A program made the translations under genes and the position numbers. Positions 1 to 8,368 of a stretch of 64,000 nt of DNA are shown here, piece by piece. The DNA is from Chloroflexota bacterium. GTDB lineage: Bacteria > Chloroflexota > UBA11872. The stretch's first letter is position 1, and the number at the start of each line of letters is the position of its first letter. The stretch lies in the NCBI GenBank assembly GCA_022821645.1, contig JAJEDE010000013.1:62001-126000 (forward strand), written 5' to 3'. The notes below the pieces were generated by a model. It did no database searches, had not been told where the DNA came from, and was given only the letters and a program-made list of their open reading frames with translations.

Positions 1-2
1 GC

Positions 3-257
3 GCGCGCGACGAGGCCCACCTCCGGAACCTCCGTCGCCTATTGGCGCGAGCGGTCATCCTCCCAATGCGTCCGACCGACTACGAGGATGCCGCCGCCCT
101 GTATCGCCGCTGCCGTCGACAAGGCGCCACCGTCCGCAAGCTGATCGACTGCCTCATCGCCGCCGTCGCCATTCGTACCCAGACCCCAATACTCCACCAG
201 GACGCCGACTTTCAAACCCTCACCATTTACACCAACCTCCAGACTCACAACCCCTAA
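3..257 (+). CDS. PIN-domain (VapC-like) toxin, C-terminal part
   Basis: The reading frame is open from the left edge, so the N-terminal part lies outside the window; a TTG at 42 is probably not the true start. The visible ~84 residues have the C-terminal PIN-domain layout: a helix with tyrosine and paired arginines, then KLIDCLIAAVAI, in which the aspartate is the expected metal-binding residue, then ILHQDADFQTL, matching the usual HxDxDF ending of VapC ribonucleases. VapC proteins cleave RNA and are normally neutralised by an antitoxin encoded just upstream, which would be off the window. Family assignment is fairly safe; whether the complete gene is intact cannot be seen. Confidence 0.75.
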   Translation, partial: ARDEAHLRNLRRLLARAVILPMRPTDYEDAAALYRRCRRQGATVRKLIDCLIAAVAIRTQTPILHQDADFQTLTIYTNLQTHNP

Positions 258-381
258 CGCATCACTTCCTCCCACCCCGTCCTTGCTTCCGAATGCCCGC
301 GCATAGCAACCCTTTCCGACCCCATCTGGACCGATACCAGGCCAACGCACCCAGTCGTCCAGCGCGCAAGGGCCCTGGATG

Positions 382-512
382 TGTAAACCATGTGTCCGAA
401 CGCGTGTAAACGATGTCCCCGGTCTGCACAGGCTGGAAGGGATGGACCAGTACGAGATGCTGGGGTACGCCCGCGAGGGCTGACGCTACAGATCATCTGC
501 CGGGAAGTGAGA
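382..512 (+). mobile_element. Possible IS481-type insertion sequence end with transposase N-terminal relic
   Basis: Two imperfect 17-bp direct repeats, TGTAAACCATGTGTCCG at 382-398 and TGTAAACGATGTCCCCG at 405-421 (14 of 17 identical, 23-bp period), resemble the terminal repeat arrangement seen at ends of IS481-like elements. About 20 bp further an ATG at 442 opens a short frame reading MDQYEMLGYAREG and then a stop; one frame shift continues as TLQIICREV, like the start of a helix-turn-helix transposase. Nothing else of a transposase remains before the next gene at 514. The similarity is recalled rather than searched, so this is a tentative relic call. Confidence 0.35.
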
Positions 513-513
513 A

Positions 514-1650
514 ATGCAGGCGGATAGCGATGGCTCAACGGATTGGTCTGGCATTCCGCGTCTAACCTCACAGGCCACCGGCCTCCACAACCCGCCGGCC
601 TGGCTGCGAGACCAAGTCGTTCGCTATGTGGCGAGGGTTGAAGCGCCGGCGGGTGATTCGCTGCCGTTCCGCGAGAATCCGGAGTCCGGCGCCCCGGCCG
701 ACATCGAGACGACCATCTGGGCGCTGGTGGCCCTGCGGCAGGTGGGGGCGGAGGACGCGATCGCGCGGGTACGACCGCGGGCGCTGGCGGCGCTGCATGC
801 GGCCTTCAACCCGGAGCTGGGGATTTATGAGCCGACATTGACCCAGATCGGCGGCGGGCCGGGTTCGTGGCGGATGCACTTTGACGCGGTGGTGCGAATT
901 GGGTTCGAGCTATTGGGTGAGCCGGCGCGGCCCTTTCCGCGTGGATTGGATCGCCTCTCCGACCTGCCGTGGACGCCGGTCGGCAAGGAGGCCTGGCGGG
1001 GCTGGCTGGACCGGGCCTGGGCCGAAGATCCGCGCGGCGCCGCCAAGGCGGCGTTTCAATACCTGTGGTTTTACACGCGGTTCGCGGGCTGCGATCACGT
1101 TGACGACCTGGACGATCAGGGCCGGCAGGTGCTGGCCTATATGGAGGCGCGCCGAGACCCGGCCAGCGGGTTCATCGGGATGGGGCCGGGCGTGGCGTTG
1201 GGCTGGGCGATGCGCGGGTACCGGAACCTGGCGCTGAACCTGCTGTGGCCGCTGGGGGTGGACGAGCCGGCGTTTGAGCGCATGATCGACGCCACCCTGG
1301 CCTGCCGGCGGTCCGACGGGCTGTTCCACGACGGCGGGATGTGCGCCAACATGGACGCCGTTCACCTGCTGGCCGAGTACGGGCGGCGCAGCTCGTACCG
1401 CTACACCGAGGCCATCGAGTCCACCCGCCGCTGCATCGGCGCGATGTTTGGTCGCCTGGCCTCGCCGGATGGCGGCTTCTGGTACGAGTTGGCGGAACGC
1501 GACGCCACCGATCCGGCCGAGATTCGCACCACCAATGGCTTGGCCTTCGCGCTCTTCAGCCTCCACTACTGGCAGGCGCTGGATCCCGATGCTCGCGCGG
1601 ATCTGGGGGCGGCGCTGTCGAATGCCGGGGCAATGCGGACGCGACATTGA
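514..1650 (+). CDS. Hypothetical protein with alpha/alpha-toroid-like helical repeats
   Basis: A 378-residue protein with no signal peptide or membrane segment. It is rich in Trp and aromatic residues and contains repeated patterns such as DGLFHDGG and DGGFWYEL followed by TTNGLAFALFSLHYW. This pattern recalls the repeats of terpenoid-cyclase or prenyltransferase-like alpha/alpha toroids, but no catalytic motif (for example DxDD) is visible. The family is not recognised and no function is proposed. The start ATG at 514 directly follows the putative IS relic, and the stop codon at 1648-1650 falls inside the first palindrome upstream of the Fic gene, so both ends abut accessory DNA. Confidence 0.6.
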   Translation: MQADSDGSTDWSGIPRLTSQATGLHNPPAWLRDQVVRYVARVEAPAGDSLPFRENPESGAPADIETTIWALVALRQVGAEDAIARVRPRALAALHAAFNPELGIYEPTLTQIGGGPGSWRMHFDAVVRIGFELLGEPARPFPRGLDRLSDLPWTPVGKEAWRGWLDRAWAEDPRGAAKAAFQYLWFYTRFAGCDHVDDLDDQGRQVLAYMEARRDPASGFIGMGPGVALGWAMRGYRNLALNLLWPLGVDEPAFERMIDATLACRRSDGLFHDGGMCANMDAVHLLAEYGRRSSYRYTEAIESTRRCIGAMFGRLASPDGGFWYELAERDATDPAEIRTTNGLAFALFSLHYWQALDPDARADLGAALSNAGAMRTRH

Positions 1651-1735
1651 CGCTGACATTGTCGCGTGAGAAAATGCCTAATAACAGGTTTGGATGACGC
1701 GACAGTCAGAGTGACATTGTCGCACTGACTGTCGC
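1641..1735. promoter_or_regulatory. Palindromic operator pair upstream of the Fic gene
   Basis: Two related near-palindromes sit just before the Fic gene. The first, 1641-1665, begins GCGACATTG and ends TTGTCGC. The second, 1699-1735, has perfect 11-bp arms GCGACAGTCAG (1699-1709) and CTGACTGTCGC (1725-1735) around a core that is itself nearly palindromic. Both contain the identical 12-mer TGACATTGTCGC (1654-1665 and 1712-1723). A TAATAA (1679-1684) lies between them and could be a -10 element. The arrangement suggests dimer binding at two sites over the promoter, most simply by the winged-helix C-terminal part of the Fic protein itself; the repressor identity is inference. Confidence 0.6.
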
Positions 1736-1751
1736 TCGAAACGGAGCAAAG

Positions 1752-2891
1752 GTGCCCCAGTGGGATGTTCACTTCAACGTTCGAGTTCGTAGTGATGAGC
1801 CGAGGTTAGTTCGGGCGATTGAGCGCTCGCGTGCCATTGCCGAGACGATTCGCGGAGTTCCGGTCATCGTGGGTGTACGCAGAAGACTCAATGCCCTGAA
1901 CATCGCGCGTGCCGTGCGAGGCACTGCCGCAATTGAAGGCACGCGGATCTCTGAGACCGAGGCACTTGAGGTCTTGGAGGCCGCTCCGGACCAACGCGTA
2001 CTGCCGCCTGATCGGGCTCGCGATGAGCGTGAAGCCCGTAACGCTCAAGCCGTCATGGAGTTCGTGCAGGACGAACTGCGAAGGGATCCCAGTCGGAACC
2101 TCGACGAGCCGCTGATTCGTAGGATTCACCAGCTAACAACGGAATGCGTGCCCTACCCGGAAAACGAGCCGGGCCGATACCGAAGCCATGGGGTAACGGT
2201 TGGAAACTATCGACCGCCAGCCACCGGCGAAGAGGTGCGCCGGCTTATGGACGAATTCGTGCAATGGTTCAACGAGGGCGAAGCGAGGGAATTGGATCCA
2301 ATTGTTCGGGCCGTGGTCGCGCACTTTTTTGTAGTGAGCATTCATCCCTTCGGCGACGGAAACGGACGCACGTCACGCGCGGTAGAGAGCTTTATGCTCT
2401 ATCGGGCTGGAATCAATGCCTTTGGCTTCTACTCGCTTGCCAACTTTTACTACAGGCACCGGGACGAATACATCGATGCCCTGACGTCGGCGCGGTTCCG
2501 CTCGGATGGCGACTTGACGCACTTTGCTTTGTTCGCGATTGAGGGATTGGCTGGTGAGTTGTCAATGGTGCGCGAAGAATTACTAGAGCTAGTTCGGATC
2601 ATGGCGTTCCGCGACTATGCACGTGAAACGCTCGACGCGGTTCCAGATCTGGGAGACCGTCGTCGAGCACGAATGTTGGATCTTATTCGACAGTTAACAA
2701 ACGTGTCACTAATTGGCTCGACTAACGAACAGCTTGCGATGGATGGTGCCATTTCCACGGTCTACGGGAGAGTCGGACAGCGCACGATTCAGCGTGATCT
2801 ACGACTACTTGTCAGTCAGGGGCTGTTGATTAGTCGCAATTCCCGCCTAGTCCCAAACGTCGACATCATGTCTGAGTTCGCTGAGGCTTAA
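1752..2891 (+). CDS. Fic family protein with C-terminal winged-helix domain
   Basis: The Fic core motif HPFGDGNGRTSR is present near residues 199-210, with the catalytic His and the phosphate-binding GNGR intact, so AMP transfer (AMPylation) or a related nucleotidyl transfer to a target protein is expected. An N-terminal motif AIEGTRIS around residue 60 matches the (S/T)xxxE(G/N) inhibitory helix of self-restrained Fic proteins, with Glu present. The last ~80 residues (QRTIQRDLRLLVSQGLL) look like a winged helix, suggesting DNA binding. The start is GTG. The gene sits downstream of a palindromic operator and has a lower GC content than its neighbours, consistent with acquisition. The protein target is unknown. 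Confidence 0.88.
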   Translation: MPQWDVHFNVRVRSDEPRLVRAIERSRAIAETIRGVPVIVGVRRRLNALNIARAVRGTAAIEGTRISETEALEVLEAAPDQRVLPPDRARDEREARNAQAVMEFVQDELRRDPSRNLDEPLIRRIHQLTTECVPYPENEPGRYRSHGVTVGNYRPPATGEEVRRLMDEFVQWFNEGEARELDPIVRAVVAHFFVVSIHPFGDGNGRTSRAVESFMLYRAGINAFGFYSLANFYYRHRDEYIDALTSARFRSDGDLTHFALFAIEGLAGELSMVREELLELVRIMAFRDYARETLDAVPDLGDRRRARMLDLIRQLTNVSLIGSTNEQLAMDGAISTVYGRVGQRTIQRDLRLLVSQGLLISRNSRLVPNVDIMSEFAEA

Positions 2892-2968
2892 GGCCGCCAA
2901 TCAAACGGCAGGCCAAGTTTGCCAATGCTTCGACATGACCGAGCCGATCTGCTAGAGGGGCGGGGGTT

Positions 2969-4306
2969 CTAGAGGCCTGTGAGGTTGCGCAGGCCGGCGG
3001 GCATGCGGCCTGAGCTCATCATCTGCATGACCTGGCGGGCCTGTCGGAACTGCGCGAGCAGCTGGTTGACTTCCTGAACGGAGGTACCGCTGCCGAGGGC
3101 GACGCGGCGGCGGCGGCGGCCGTTGAGGATGTCGGGGTTGGCGCGCTCGGCCGGGGTCATGGAGAGGATGATGGCCTCGAAGCGTCCGACCACGTTGCCG
3201 TCGAGCGCGGCCTGGACCTCGGCCTTGTTGGCCATGGCGCCCATGCCGGGCAGCATGCCGAGCACCTGGCTGAGCGGGCCCATCTGGCGTACCTGATTGA
3301 GTTGTTCCAGGAAGTCGTCCAGGCCGAAGGTGGCCTTGCGGAGCTTGGTTTGGAGTTCCTCGGCGCGTTCGAGATCGACGACCTCTTCGGCGCGTTCGAC
3401 CAGCGTGACCACGTCGCCCATGCCCAGGATGCGAGAGGCGATGCGGTCGGGATGGAAGACCTCCAGCGGCTCGATGCGCTCGCCGGTCCCGACGAACTTG
3501 ACGGGAATGCCTGTCACGGACCGGATGGATAAGGCGGCGCCGCCGCGGGCATCGCCGTCCATCTTGGTGAGGATCAGGCCGGTGAGCGGGGTGCGGGCGT
3601 GGAAGGCCTGGGCAACGTTGACGGCCTCCTGGCCGGTGGTGGCGTCGGCGACGAAGAGGGTCTCGACCGGCTTGACGGCGCGGCTGATCTGTTCGATCTC
3701 GTCCATCATGCGGTCGTCCAACTGGATCCGGCCGGCGGTGTCGACGATGACGTGGGAGTGGGCGTTGCTGACGCCGAGTTCGAGGCCTCGCCTGGCGATA
3801 TCAACGGGACTGGGCCTGGTGCCCTGCTGGTGCACGGGCACGTCGATCTGCTTGCCCAGGGTCTGCAGCTGAGCAATGGCCGCCGGGCGGTAGGTGTCGG
3901 CGGCGACCAGCAGGGGGCGTCCGCCGTCCTTGCGAAGCGCCAGCGCCAGTTTGGCGGCGCCGGTGGTTTTACCCGAGCCCTGGAGCCCGACCGCGAGAAT
4001 GACCGACGGGGGGCGCTGCGCCGTGGCCAGGCGGACGGTCTCGCCGCCGAGCAGTTCCACCAGGTTGTCGTGGACGATCTTGGTGACCTGCTGGGCGGGG
4101 GTGACGCTCTGGGTGACCTCACGGCCAACCGCGCGCTCGCGTACCGAGGCGACGAACTGGCGGGCGACGCGGAAGTTGACGTCGGCTTCGAGCAGGGCCA
4201 TGCGGACTTCGCGCAGGGCGGCGTCGACGTCCTTTTCGCTCAAGCGGCCGCGGCGACCAAGGTTGCCGAAGACGCCGGAGAGGCGCTCGGTCAGGCTTTC
4301 AAACAT
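2969..4306 (-). CDS. ffh: Signal recognition particle protein Ffh
   Basis: A 445-residue SRP54-type GTPase. An N-terminal helical bundle is followed by the G domain with P-loop GLQGSGKTT, the TYRPAAIAQL segment, DTAGR, and TKMDGDARGG, all characteristic of SRP GTPases. A methionine-rich M domain closes the protein (MGPLSQVLGMLPGMG and MQMMSSGRMPAGL), which binds 4.5S RNA and signal peptides. It directs ribosomes making membrane and secreted proteins to FtsY at the membrane. Length is normal and all motifs are intact. It is transcribed alone here, converging with the Fic gene. Confidence 0.97.
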   Translation of the reverse strand: MFESLTERLSGVFGNLGRRGRLSEKDVDAALREVRMALLEADVNFRVARQFVASVRERAVGREVTQSVTPAQQVTKIVHDNLVELLGGETVRLATAQRPPSVILAVGLQGSGKTTGAAKLALALRKDGGRPLLVAADTYRPAAIAQLQTLGKQIDVPVHQQGTRPSPVDIARRGLELGVSNAHSHVIVDTAGRIQLDDRMMDEIEQISRAVKPVETLFVADATTGQEAVNVAQAFHARTPLTGLILTKMDGDARGGAALSIRSVTGIPVKFVGTGERIEPLEVFHPDRIASRILGMGDVVTLVERAEEVVDLERAEELQTKLRKATFGLDDFLEQLNQVRQMGPLSQVLGMLPGMGAMANKAEVQAALDGNVVGRFEAIILSMTPAERANPDILNGRRRRRVALGSGTSVQEVNQLLAQFRQARQVMQMMSSGRMPAGLRNLTGL

Positions 4307-4338
4307 GAAGCGTTGCTGTCCTGCGAAGGTCTGCTTTG

Positions 4339-4366
4339 ATTGTACGGAGCGGCTGCGGCGGGTCAG
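4339..4366 (-). promoter_or_regulatory. Predicted sigma-70-type promoter of ffh
   Basis: On the minus strand CTGACC (4361-4366) and TACAAT (4339-4344) are spaced by 16 bp and lie about 33 bp upstream of the ffh ATG. Four of six bases match the -35 consensus and five of six match the -10. Predicted by eye only. Confidence 0.4.
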
Positions 4367-4415
4367 GGCGCGGTCAAGTTTCGTAGCATAGGCGTCAACG
4401 GACGCCAGTCCGCAC

Positions 4416-4492
4416 GGGGCATTCGTCTAGCGGCCTAGGACACCGCCCTCTCAAGGCGGAGATCGCGGGTTCGAATCCCGCATGCCCTACCA
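4416..4492 (+). tRNA. tRNA-Glu (CTC anticodon)
   Basis: A complete cloverleaf can be drawn: acceptor GGGGCAT pairs with ATGCCCT (one G-T), the D arm is GTCTAGCGGCCTAGGAC, the anticodon stem CCGCC/GGCGG carries loop CTCTCAA with anticodon CTC, and the T arm GCGGG-TTCGAAT-CCCGC is perfect. The discriminator A is followed by an encoded CCA at 4490-4492. The antisense frame across it gives a spurious protein, which should be ignored. Confidence 0.95.
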
Positions 4493-4532
4493 GACTTGAT
4501 GAAATCAAGAACTCTCATATCGACGCTCGTCC

Positions 4533-6917
4533 TCACTCCTGCCCCGGCGCCTCCCCTTTCGCCATCCGGTAGCCGACGCGGGGCTCGGTGAAGATGTAGG
4601 TGGGGTTGCCGGCGGCGTCGCCCAGCTTTTGCCGCAGCTTGCGCACGATGGTGCGCATGGGACGCAGGTCGTCGCCGCTCCGCTTGCCCCACACCCGGTC
4701 CAGGAGGTGCTCGTAGGTGAGCACCCGTCCGGCGCCGGCCGAAAGCTCGACGAGCATCCGGTACTCCATCGGCAGCAGGTGCACCGGCCGACCGGCAAGG
4801 GTCACCCGGCGCCCGGCATAGTCGATGGTTAGCTCGCCGAGCGCGTATGGCTCCAGCGTCTCGGGGACCTCTCGCCGGCGCAGCGCAGCCGCGATCCTCG
4901 CGGTCAGCTCGGTCGGCGAGAAGGGCTTGACCACGTAATCGACGGCACCCATGCCGAAGGCCGTGGCGATAAGTTCGTCCCGTCCGTAGGCGGAAAGGAA
5001 GATGACCGGGACGTCCGCCACATCCAGAATCTCTTTCATCAGCTCAATCCCGTCGGCCCCTGGAAGTATCAGGTCCAGCAGCACGAGCGCCGGCCGCTCC
5101 TCCACCACGAGGCGGAGCGTCTCTTCCGGATCTCCGGTCACTACCGGCGCGTAGCCCGCCGCGATGAGGGTGTCCTGGACGTAGCGAAGATCCCTGGGGT
5201 CGTCGTCCACCGCCAGCACCCGCACCCGTTCTTCCCGTTTGCGCCGCGCGGAGCGGGTTGCGAACCGTGGGCTGGAACCCGCCGTTCCGCTGCCGATCTC
5301 TCCCACCGTGGGCAGGGTGAAGGTGAAGCGGGCGCCGAGGCCCGGCCCGTCGCTCTCGGCCCAGATACGCCCCCCGTGGGCCTCGACAATACCCTTGCAG
5401 ATGGCTAGGCCCAGGCCCGTGTCCCCTCCCTGCTCTTCGGACTGCACCCGTGAGAACTTGCGGAAGAGGTGGGGCAGACTTTCCGCCGGGATGCCCCGGC
5501 CCTCGTCCGCCACCGAGAACGCGACCTGAAGCTCCTCCCGCAAAGCGGTCATCTTGATGACGGACGACTCCGAGGAGTGGCGGGCGGCGTTGCCGAGCAG
5601 ATTTCCCAGCACCTGGACGATGCGCCGCCGATCCGCCATGACCAGGGGCAGGTCAGACTCGACATCGATGACCAGGTTGTTTCTGCCCGAGGCGCGGGTG
5701 ATGGCGCTCCTCGCCCGCTCCACCAGCGTGGCCGCCTCCGCCGGTTCGGGGCTGACCGCCAGCGTGCCCGTCTCGATGCGGGCCACGTCGAGGAGATCGG
5801 AGACCAAGCCGTGCATGTGGTCGGCCTGCTCGCCGATGAGGCGGAAGAACTGCCGAACCACGGCGGGGTCCAGGTCCGTAGGCGACTCCAGTACGGTGGC
5901 GGCGGAGCCCTTGATGGATGCCAGGGGCGCCCGGAGTTCGTGGCTCACCGTGGCCAGGAACTCGGCCCGCAGCCGCCCCTGTTCCTCCAGCGGCGTCAGG
6001 TCCTGCAGGGTTACGACGAAGGACCTCAGCACGCCCTCCGAGTTGATGGGGGTCGCGTTGAGCAGAATGCTGACGTGTCGCCCGTCGGGAACTCGCAGGA
6101 CGATCTCCTCGGCTCGGACCGTCTCGCCCGAGCTGAGCAGCTCCGCCAGGGGGAACTCCCGCAGGGAAACCTCCCGGCCGTCGCCGCGCACGCAAGTCAC
6201 CACGTCCAAGAGATCCTCGACCCGCTGCTCGTCGTCCAGCAGCGCGGCCACGATGCGCCGGGCCTCGCGGTTGAAGGTCGCCGGCCGTCCCGTCCGGGCG
6301 TCCAGGACGACGACGCCCACGGGCGAGGTGTCGATCAGCGTCTCCAGGTCGGCCCTCGTCTGGTGCTCCTGCCGGTGCGTGCGGGCGTTGGCGATGACCA
6401 GCGCGGCCTGGGCGGCGAACATCACCAGGGTTTCCTCGTCCGCCCGGCTGAACTCCTCGCCACCCTCCTTCTCGCCTACGAAGACGTGGCCTACGCGGAC
6501 GCCTCGGTGAAACATGGGCGCCGACATGAAACGGAAGACGCCCACCGGAAGCGGGATGCTGAATCCGGTGAATCCCAGGGCTCGGACGTAGTCCACCAGA
6601 TCGGGGAGCCTCAGGGGCTCTGAGAAGTCGGTCAAGGCCTCGAAGATCCGCGGTCCATCGGGCATGAGCCACAGCTGCTCGGCCTCCGCCGTTGTCAATC
6701 CCGACGACAAGAAGTCCCGCACCTTGGCTTCGTCATCGAAAACCGTCATCACCCCATAGCGCGCGCCCGACAAGGACCGGGCGGCGTCGAGGACCCCCTG
6801 GAGCACCGTGTCGAAGTCCAGGCTCTCGTTGATGCGGAGGCTGGCCTCGCTCAGGCGGGTGAGCCGGTCCCGCAGGGCGGCCTCGTTCTCCGATATCGGC
6901 TCGTGGGGTCGGTCCAA
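4533..6917 (-). CDS. Hybrid sensor histidine kinase/response regulator with OmpR-type DNA-binding domain
   Basis: A 794-residue one-piece two-component system. Order: GAF-like sensor (about 20-180), PAS-like region (190-310), HisKA with VSHELRAPL (His326), HATPase with N-box Asn443, DEGRGIP and TGLGLAI, a receiver domain with acidic DDD at 571-573, phospho-acceptor Asp615 (LLDLILPG) and Lys664, and a C-terminal winged helix (690-790, ending EPRVGYRM) of OmpR/PhoB type. No transmembrane segment is seen, so it is probably cytosolic and could sense and act on DNA within one chain. The start is TTG with GAGGTGA upstream. It is divergent from the NHLP export operon and shares the intergenic region with it, making that operon a candidate target; this is inference. 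Confidence 0.93.
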   Translation of the reverse strand: MDRPHEPISENEAALRDRLTRLSEASLRINESLDFDTVLQGVLDAARSLSGARYGVMTVFDDEAKVRDFLSSGLTTAEAEQLWLMPDGPRIFEALTDFSEPLRLPDLVDYVRALGFTGFSIPLPVGVFRFMSAPMFHRGVRVGHVFVGEKEGGEEFSRADEETLVMFAAQAALVIANARTHRQEHQTRADLETLIDTSPVGVVVLDARTGRPATFNREARRIVAALLDDEQRVEDLLDVVTCVRGDGREVSLREFPLAELLSSGETVRAEEIVLRVPDGRHVSILLNATPINSEGVLRSFVVTLQDLTPLEEQGRLRAEFLATVSHELRAPLASIKGSAATVLESPTDLDPAVVRQFFRLIGEQADHMHGLVSDLLDVARIETGTLAVSPEPAEAATLVERARSAITRASGRNNLVIDVESDLPLVMADRRRIVQVLGNLLGNAARHSSESSVIKMTALREELQVAFSVADEGRGIPAESLPHLFRKFSRVQSEEQGGDTGLGLAICKGIVEAHGGRIWAESDGPGLGARFTFTLPTVGEIGSGTAGSSPRFATRSARRKREERVRVLAVDDDPRDLRYVQDTLIAAGYAPVVTGDPEETLRLVVEERPALVLLDLILPGADGIELMKEILDVADVPVIFLSAYGRDELIATAFGMGAVDYVVKPFSPTELTARIAAALRRREVPETLEPYALGELTIDYAGRRVTLAGRPVHLLPMEYRMLVELSAGAGRVLTYEHLLDRVWGKRSGDDLRPMRTIVRKLRQKLGDAAGNPTYIFTEPRVGYRMAKGEAPGQE

Positions 6918-6999
6918 CTCGTCACCTCAATGCGACCACGCGGGATTCGGCGTCCGCCGGGGCAATTCTGGCAGCGCCGGCAAGGTGTCACAAGAGGTC

Positions 7000-7028
7000 A
7001 TAAAAGCAGCATGGAAAAATCACGTAAA
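7000..7028 (-). promoter_or_regulatory. Candidate promoter for the hybrid kinase
   Basis: Minus-strand TTTACG (7023-7028) and TTTTAT (7000-7005) are separated by 17 bp, in the only AT-rich stretch of the 6918-7468 intergenic region. Each box matches four of six consensus bases. The rest of that 551-bp region, between the kinase and the export operon, holds no convincing gene; the open frames across it lack coding character. No clear promoter for the export operon was found. Confidence 0.3.
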
Positions 7029-7468
7029 TATCATGCCCGGATGGTACGTTTCCCAATGACTTTGCCCAAAGGCGGAGATGCGTGCCTGTCGTTCAATCGG
7101 CACGCTCCGGACCGGCGACGACGCCCGTCACGTCCCCGAGTCTCCCGTCCTGAGCGCCGGCGGCCCGGCCTGACGCGGGTCTCCGCCGCAGGCTCCGACT
7201 CCCGGCCACCGCCCTGGCGGTCGTTCGCGTTTGAGGCGTCCGTCCAGGCCCGACGACGGTCCACCCCTCCGCACAACGTCCAGCCGGTCCGCGACGACCA
7301 ACGGATGTGGCGGTGACTCTGGGGCGAGTCTGCCCGGGACACCCGAGGGATGGAAACCAAATGACGGGCGAAGGCCGGGGATCCCGAGGGGATAGTCGAT
7401 CGTCGCCGGTCAGCGCCGAAACGTGTGAGGTGAAGCGGACTATCTGACGAAGTAAAGGGCTATACGCG

Positions 7469-8368
7469 GTGTTCATTAACAGGTTGTTTCGTGAACAGGC
7501 CCTGGCAAAACGCCGAAGGCAGGAGCCGCTCGACGACCGTCTGCAGGTAACGGCCCCCCACGAGTGGTTCTTGGTGGCCGGGCTTGGCGTCGTGCTGCTG
7601 GCGCTGCTCGTGTACGGCGCCGTCGGCAGCATCGAGCGCAGCCTCTCCTACGACGCGGTGGTGGTCCTCCCCGGCGAACGCTACCCCGTGTCCGCACCGG
7701 TGTCCGGCACGGTGGTGGAGGTCCTGGCGGAGGTGGGCGACAGCGTCGAGCCCGGACAGGTCATCGCCCGCGTGCGCCCGCCCATGGAGCAGCAGCGGGA
7801 TTCAGAGGCGCGCCGGCTCGCCGGGTTGCTGGCGGAGCAGGCGGGCGATGACGACGAAGCGGCGGCGGACCTGCTCAAGCTCCTGCTGGCGCTGGCGAGC
7901 GCGGGCGACGTCGGAGAGTCCGCTGCCGGTGTGGACGTTGTCAGTCTGACCGGGGGAGAGATCATGACGCTTGGTCTCGCGCCGGGTATGCCAGTGCGCG
8001 CCGGTGAAACGATAGCGCTGGTGCGGGCCGAGGCTTCCGGCCCGCCCGAGGCCCTTGCGCTGGCGCCGTCCGACGATGCAGGACGGCTCGAGGCGGGGAT
8101 GACGGCGCGGGTTCGCGTGGCGCGTGGCACCCGGGAGGCCAGCAGCTATCCGGCGGAGGTCGCCTCCGTCTCGGCGCGGGCCGTCGCGCCGCCGGAGTGG
8201 CTGGTGAGCCTGGGGCTGTCGGCGCCGGCTGGGTCCCACCTGGTGCGGGTGCGGCTTGAAGATGCCGGCATGGGTGATGCGGTCGCGGACGGTTCCATGG
8301 CGTCGCTGCGCGTGGTGTTGGGACGAAGCTCACTCCTGTCCCTGCTGGCGCCGGGCGGCGGCAGCTGA
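7469..8368 (+). CDS. NHLP bacteriocin system membrane-fusion (HlyD-like) secretion protein
   Basis: A 299-residue protein with a short basic N-terminus, one transmembrane helix (about 32-55), and a biotinyl/lipoyl-like beta-barrel segment (VSAPVSGTVVEVLAEVGDSVEPGQVIARV) typical of HlyD-family periplasmic adaptors. A second barrel half follows (LTGGEIMTLGLAPGMPVRAGETI). The size and its position before two NHLP-type ABC proteins match the secretion subunit of NHLP/NHLM peptide export systems. The coiled-coil hairpin is very short, as is usual for this subfamily. The start is GTG; its stop overlaps the next ATG by one base (TGATG), implying translational coupling. Confidence 0.85.
   Translation: MFINRLFREQALAKRRRQEPLDDRLQVTAPHEWFLVAGLGVVLLALLVYGAVGSIERSLSYDAVVVLPGERYPVSAPVSGTVVEVLAEVGDSVEPGQVIARVRPPMEQQRDSEARRLAGLLAEQAGDDDEAAADLLKLLLALASAGDVGESAAGVDVVSLTGGEIMTLGLAPGMPVRAGETIALVRAEASGPPEALALAPSDDAGRLEAGMTARVRVARGTREASSYPAEVASVSARAVAPPEWLVSLGLSAPAGSHLVRVRLEDAGMGDAVADGSMASLRVVLGRSSLLSLLAPGGGS

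Noticed and set aside
4435..4692. 85-aa minus-strand frame ending in GIRTRDLRLERAVS
   Set aside because: It is the antisense translation of tRNA-Glu plus the kinase gene in another frame; the same kind of false protein arises at the tRNA-like relic.
5469..6623. 384-aa plus-strand open frame
   Set aside because: Antisense to the hybrid histidine kinase, whose domains are clearly coding on the minus strand.
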